From: Nepenthes gracilis
Lineage: Eukaryota > Streptophyta > Magnoliopsida > Caryophyllales > Nepenthaceae
Direction of reading: 5' to 3'
Assembly (NCBI GenBank): GCA_033239525.1
Contig: BSYO01000014.1
Coordinates: 4,072,536-4,136,535 of the forward strand
DNA: 64,000 nucleotides
Shown here: positions 60,468-64,000 of the stretch, piece by piece
How the letters are laid out: every line of letters begins with the position of its first letter
Numbering within the stretch: position 1 is the first letter of the stretch
The notes under the pieces: model-generated
The model's database searches: none
Told to the model about the DNA's origin: nothing
The model's input: the letters and a program-made list of their open reading frames with translations, nothing else
Program-made: the position numbers and the translations under genes

Positions 60468-61760
60468 GAACAACTGATCAACAATTGTTCCAACCCAAAT
60501 GCACCAAACGATGTCCAGTCCACTACAATTAGTCCAATACCCGTTCGCAGAACCACTAGAGTTCGTAAAGCACCCGAATACTTGAAAGAATTTCACTGTC
60601 ACCAAGTATCTCAAACTTCACCCACTAGACCAAATCTACAAACAACTTCCGGTAAACAGTATCCCATCTAGAATCATATATCATACCAAAAGTTATCTCC
60701 CACTTTTAGACATTTTTCAGCCACCATAACATCTCACAGTGAACCACAAACATATGCCCAAGCCATTCGTGATGAAAAATGGCGTGAAGTTATTGAAAAT
60801 GAATTGAACGCGTTGGAACAAAACAAAACATGGACCATTACTAATTTACCTTCCGGAAAGAAAGCTATTAGCTACCGATATGTCTTCAAATTAAAGTTTA
60901 ATAGTGATTGGAGTATTGAAAGATACAAATGTAGGTTAGTTGCGAAGGGATATACCCAACAAGAAGGGATAGACTACCACGAAACCTTTTCCCTGTTGCC
61001 AAATTAACCACAGTTCGCTGCCTCTTGGCAATAGCAACTATCAGAGGGTGGCACTTGTACCACTTTGATGTTAACAACGCTTTTCTACACGGAGCCTTAA
61101 ATGAAGAGATCTATATGCAAAAACCCCCTGGATACACTAAAGGAAAACCGGATCAAGTTTGTAGACTGTTAAAAAGTATATATGGTCTTAAACATGCCTC
61201 TAGGCAGTGGTATTCCAAGCTTTCTACCTCTCTCATTGCTTATGGCTTCACTCAATCCAAAGCTGACTACAGCCTCTTTATCAAACAAGATGATCAATCC
61301 TTTACAGTGTTGCTTGTATATGTTGATGACATCATTGTGGCTAGTAGTTCTTTGGCTCCTATTCATTCAGTTAAATCATACCTTAATCGTACCTTCAAAA
61401 TTAAAGATCTAGGTATTTTACGATATTTTCTTGGGATTGAAGTTGCACGCTCATCAATAGGAATCCATATATGTCAAAGAAAATATGCACTTGATATTTT
61501 AGCCGATTCAGGTTCCCTTGGTTCCAAACCTCTTAAACTCCCAATGGACCAAAATCTAAAACCGAGCAAAGAAACCGGAACTGTATTGCAAGATCCTAGC
61601 GTCTACCGAAGACTGATTGGCAGACTCTTGTACCTCACCGTCACAAGACCTGATATATGTTACGCTGTTCACATTTTGAGTCAATTCATGACTCGACCAA
61701 CATCTAGTCATATGAATGTAGCTTATCAAGTACTGCGATACCTAAAACAAAATCCGGGGC
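60468..61760 (+). pseudogene. K reverse transcriptase
   Basis: The linker from 60,468 has a further TAG at 60,669. The RT domain begins [20 protein letters not shown] (about 60,757), then [40 protein letters not shown] missing base at 60,991-60,993 then shifts the frame. The second part (from 61,008) reads [31 protein letters not shown], and [11 protein letters not shown] with an intact YVDD (61,319-61,330), then LGIEVARS. Catalytic aspartates are present; the frameshift and stops make it inactive. Confidence 0.9.
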
Positions 61761-62314
61761 ATGGTATATTATTCTCTTCCACTTCTAACGTTCAACTTCG
61801 AGCTTTCTGTGATGCAGATTGGGCTTCCTATCCTGACACTCGACGATCCATCACTGGCTACTGCATCTTTCTTGGGGACTCTCTTATCTCCTGGAAGTGT
61901 AAGAAACAATCAGTTGTTTCTCGCTCATCGGCGGAAGCAGAATATCGATCCATGGCTACCACTTGCTGCGAATTATCTTGGCTCCATTATATCTTACTTG
62001 ATTTGCGGGTACTACACTCTCATGCCGCTGACCTCTACTGCGATAATCAAGCTGCTCTACACATATCCGTCAATCCTGTTTTTCATGAACGGACCAAGCA
62101 CATTAAGCACATTAAGCTGGATTGTCATTTGATTCATGACAAAATTCAAGACGGCAGTATCAGGACTCATTATGTGACCACTCATAATCAACTTGTCGAT
62201 ATGTTCACCAAGATCTTGTCTGCCCATCGTTTGAAGATCCACTTATCCAAGTTGGGCATAACCAACATATATGCTCCACCTTGCGGGGGGGTATTAGGAA
62301 ATGTAGGTAAATAG
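61761..62314 (+). pseudogene. K RNase H and polyprotein end
   Basis: The open frame from 61,025 ends at 62,314, inside the 3' [41 protein letters not shown] and [10 protein letters not shown] hold the usual catalytic acids. At 62,099-62,116 the 9-mer cacattaag occurs twice, giving [10 protein letters not shown] where the family has HIE(I/V)DCH: three extra residues near the last conserved acidic position. The frame reads through the polypurine tract into the LTR ([10 protein letters not shown]), a normal Copia feature. Confidence 0.9.
62282..62291 (+). other. K polypurine tract
   Basis: tgcggggggg ends immediately before the 3' LTR at 62,292, the expected position for second-strand priming. 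Confidence 0.85.
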
Positions 62315-62557
62315 GAAAATAGGCAAATACGCATTAGGCAAATATACTGTGTATATATTCGTGTATATTTATTTTCCTTTTATATTTCTTTCACCGTTGT
62401 TTGTTGTAATATAAAGAGGGCATAGGGGTTTGTATTTTCAATTAACTGGAATGGAATGATATTTGCGTCCGCCTCCTGCGTCACTGTTCTGCCTCCTTCT
62501 CCCGTTCTCCTTCCAGTTCGTCGTCTCTTCCATTTCATCGCTGCATAAATCTTTACA
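62292..62557 (+). repeat. K 3' LTR
   Basis: 266 bp, same ends as the 5' LTR (TATTAGG...TTTACA). Target duplication tctat follows at 62,558-62,562. Confidence 0.95.
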
Positions 62558-62562
62558 TCTAT

Positions 62563-62602
62563 GAAACTAAAAACTATCAACAATCACGAGTCACCACAAC
62601 TC
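62563..62602 (-). mobile_element. element C, 5' LTR (last recognisable part)
   Basis: gaaactaaaaactatcaacaa matches aaaaataaaaactattagcaa at 8,074-8,094, right after the K target site. Similarity fades by about 62,600, so the remaining 3.3 kb of this LTR is deleted or too diverged to see. Confidence 0.6.
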
Positions 62603-64000
62603 TGAAGGTTAGTTGCTTGAACGTAAGTGGTTAACAGAATCAATGTAGCCAACAAAACAATATTAGACGCAAAAAACAGGAGGATGGGCCCTCGTATCAA
62701 TGATAATAAGAAGAAGAATCAAGGGTACAATAAGTTCAAGCTTCCATCAACGGTGATCAAATGAAAACAATGTGAACGTGGATAGTGTTGTGGTTTGTGC
62801 CACAGGTTGAGTTGGACATCTGCTGGAGTTCATCTTTATTGTAGCTTCTTTTGGTTATGCTTGTATGGTTTTGACTATTGGTGAAATGTTGTTCTTTTTT
62901 TGGGGGGACTTTATTTTGTATAAATCTAAATTTTAATACATTTAATTACCTAAAAAATTAACTCAATAAAAATTATTTTCCACTTTTTCATTCATTTAAA
63001 GGTATTGTGTGAACTTCAGAAAAATATATATATTTTGCATGTGTAGTATTTAACACAAATAGAAAAATTAGTTGATGGAATATATTTCCTTGGTAAATGA
63101 AAAACATGATTTTTACTTTGGAAAAATAAAATTTTAATTTTATTACTCGCATTTGACTGACGCCCCATAAGGGAGAATCTTTAGCAGGTGAAGTGACCAT
63201 GTCTAACATTCACCCAGTATGGCTTATATGAGCTGACAACAAAATCGGCATACCTCATGCATGCTTGCGATGAGCAAATGCATAGTAGAATAGTAAATTT
63301 GTGCCTGACATGCGTCTGATATAACATTCATGCGCTAATACATAAGGCGCTTCTAATGCCCGCATGTGGCCTACTTGTGTGCCATAGCCCTTTTATTAAA
63401 AAAAAAAAATACTCTGGACTTATTTTTAGATAAAAAATACAGGACTTATTAGGGTGTAGTTGAATGCCAAAATAGAGAAAGAAAAAAAAAGAAGAGAGAG
63501 AAAGAAAGAAGATGAAAATTCACTAATCCATTTGGGCTCTAAATTGTATTCTATTTTTACTAATCTTGAGTACTCTTTATTATTTGAGTTATTTATTATA
63601 ATGTGTTATATCCTTGTGTTGTTAAATATTTTATAGATGGTTTCATCATATAATGAATATTTTATGAACCTATTATCTTGTGATTTTTTTTATTTTCAAA
63701 AGGATTTTTCTTATAAAATCTTAATTCTTATTATTGTGATTACTATTTTGTGTTGTGTTGTTATCATATACAAAGGTTTCAAACATTATTGTAGATTCAG
63801 TATCGATCCAGAACTAATGTTCCCGACTTTATGAGTGAAGTTTTGATGACCGAAAAACAACATCAACTACATGCATTCGTAATGAAAGCCTTTGTCCATG
63901 GATAATGCCATGCCACAGACCACCATTTGCAGTTTTCGTCTGGCAATGCCATCTACCACCGCTGCTTGTCACTCGCAGACAATGCCTCCAACAACAGGAG
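62603..64000. other. no gene seen; possible LTR U3-like segment
   Basis: AT-rich sequence without a supported gene. 63,290-63,390 is a G+C island with tgcctgacatgcgtctgata, ttcatgcgctaatacat, aaggcgcttctaatgcccgc and gcatgtgg, of the same style as the repeats at 5,485-5,700 and the U3 segments of A and B. A GA-rich run follows at 63,476-63,510, as in an LTR leader. The plus-strand ORF 63,637-63,834 starts inside AT-rich sequence and has a hydrophobic stretch (ILILIIVITILCCVVIIY), but I would not call it a gene. Confidence 0.35.

Larger units (their letters stand above)
57448..62557 (+). mobile_element. element K, Ty1/Copia retrotransposon (whole)
   Basis: This is a structurally complete 5,110-bp Copia element: 266-bp LTRs, Met primer site, gag-protease-integrase-RT-RNase H in Copia order, polypurine tract, and perfect 5-bp duplications (tctat) at 57,443-57,447 and 62,558-62,562. 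The two LTRs differ at six positions by my count, so insertion is recent relative to everything else here. The reading frame is broken by frameshifts near 58,021, 59,017 and 60,991 and by TAG codons at 58,120, 59,256, 60,465 and 60,669, so it cannot move unaided. The lineage is unsure; small LTRs and compact size suit Ale/Retrofit-like groups. Confidence 0.95.

Overview
This window looks like plant nuclear heterochromatin: AT-rich sequence made almost entirely of long terminal repeat (LTR) retrotransposons inserted into one another, with an organelle-derived block at the left edge. The evidence for a flowering plant is the plant-type Ty3/gypsy and Ty1/Copia proteins, tRNA-iMet primer-binding sites and plant-mitochondrial-like intergenic sequence. 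The species cannot be named from sequence alone. I found no intact host gene, and almost every short ORF here is a decayed transposon fragment or chance.

Layout. 1 to about 4,980: higher-G+C block resembling plant mitochondrial intergenic DNA, with a tRNA-Gln fragment. About 4,980-7,928: AT-rich LTR-like sequence and a LINE ORF1 scrap. From 7,929 to about 62,600 is a single nest. Element C (minus strand, Ty3/gypsy, 3.5-kb LTR) carries element A in its gag/leader region. A (minus, 14,528-56,925) has matching TTTAA target duplications at both outer ends. A was hit three times: by B (16,170-27,850) in its 3' LTR, by E (29,502-48,182) in its integrase, and by solo LTR I (48,442-51,719) between RNase H and integrase. 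B contains solo LTRs D (20,974-23,165) and J (23,411-24,366). E contains the partial LTR F and element G, and G contains the two-LTR element H (34,636-42,108). The deepest path is C>A>E>G>H, five levels. The 5' LTR of C was hit by K, a Copia element (57,448-62,557).

Coding state. The gag-pol regions of A, B and C are full of stops and frameshifts, and both readable reverse-transcriptase catalytic pairs are mutated. G and H keep LTRs and primer sites but only scraps of pol. K is the youngest and best preserved (266-bp LTRs with six mismatches) but has three frameshifts and at least four stops. Nothing here looks able to move on its own.

The most interesting signals are (i) a nest whose order can be read from 5-bp target duplications, (ii) a pyrimidine-tract/CAG module repeated in the same sense in seven unrelated-looking gypsy LTRs and preceded in four families by a GC-type splice-donor sequence, suggesting an LTR-internal intron, and (iii) a GC-rich CTCGAGC motif just upstream of the putative TATA box in several gypsy LTRs and in one Copia LTR.
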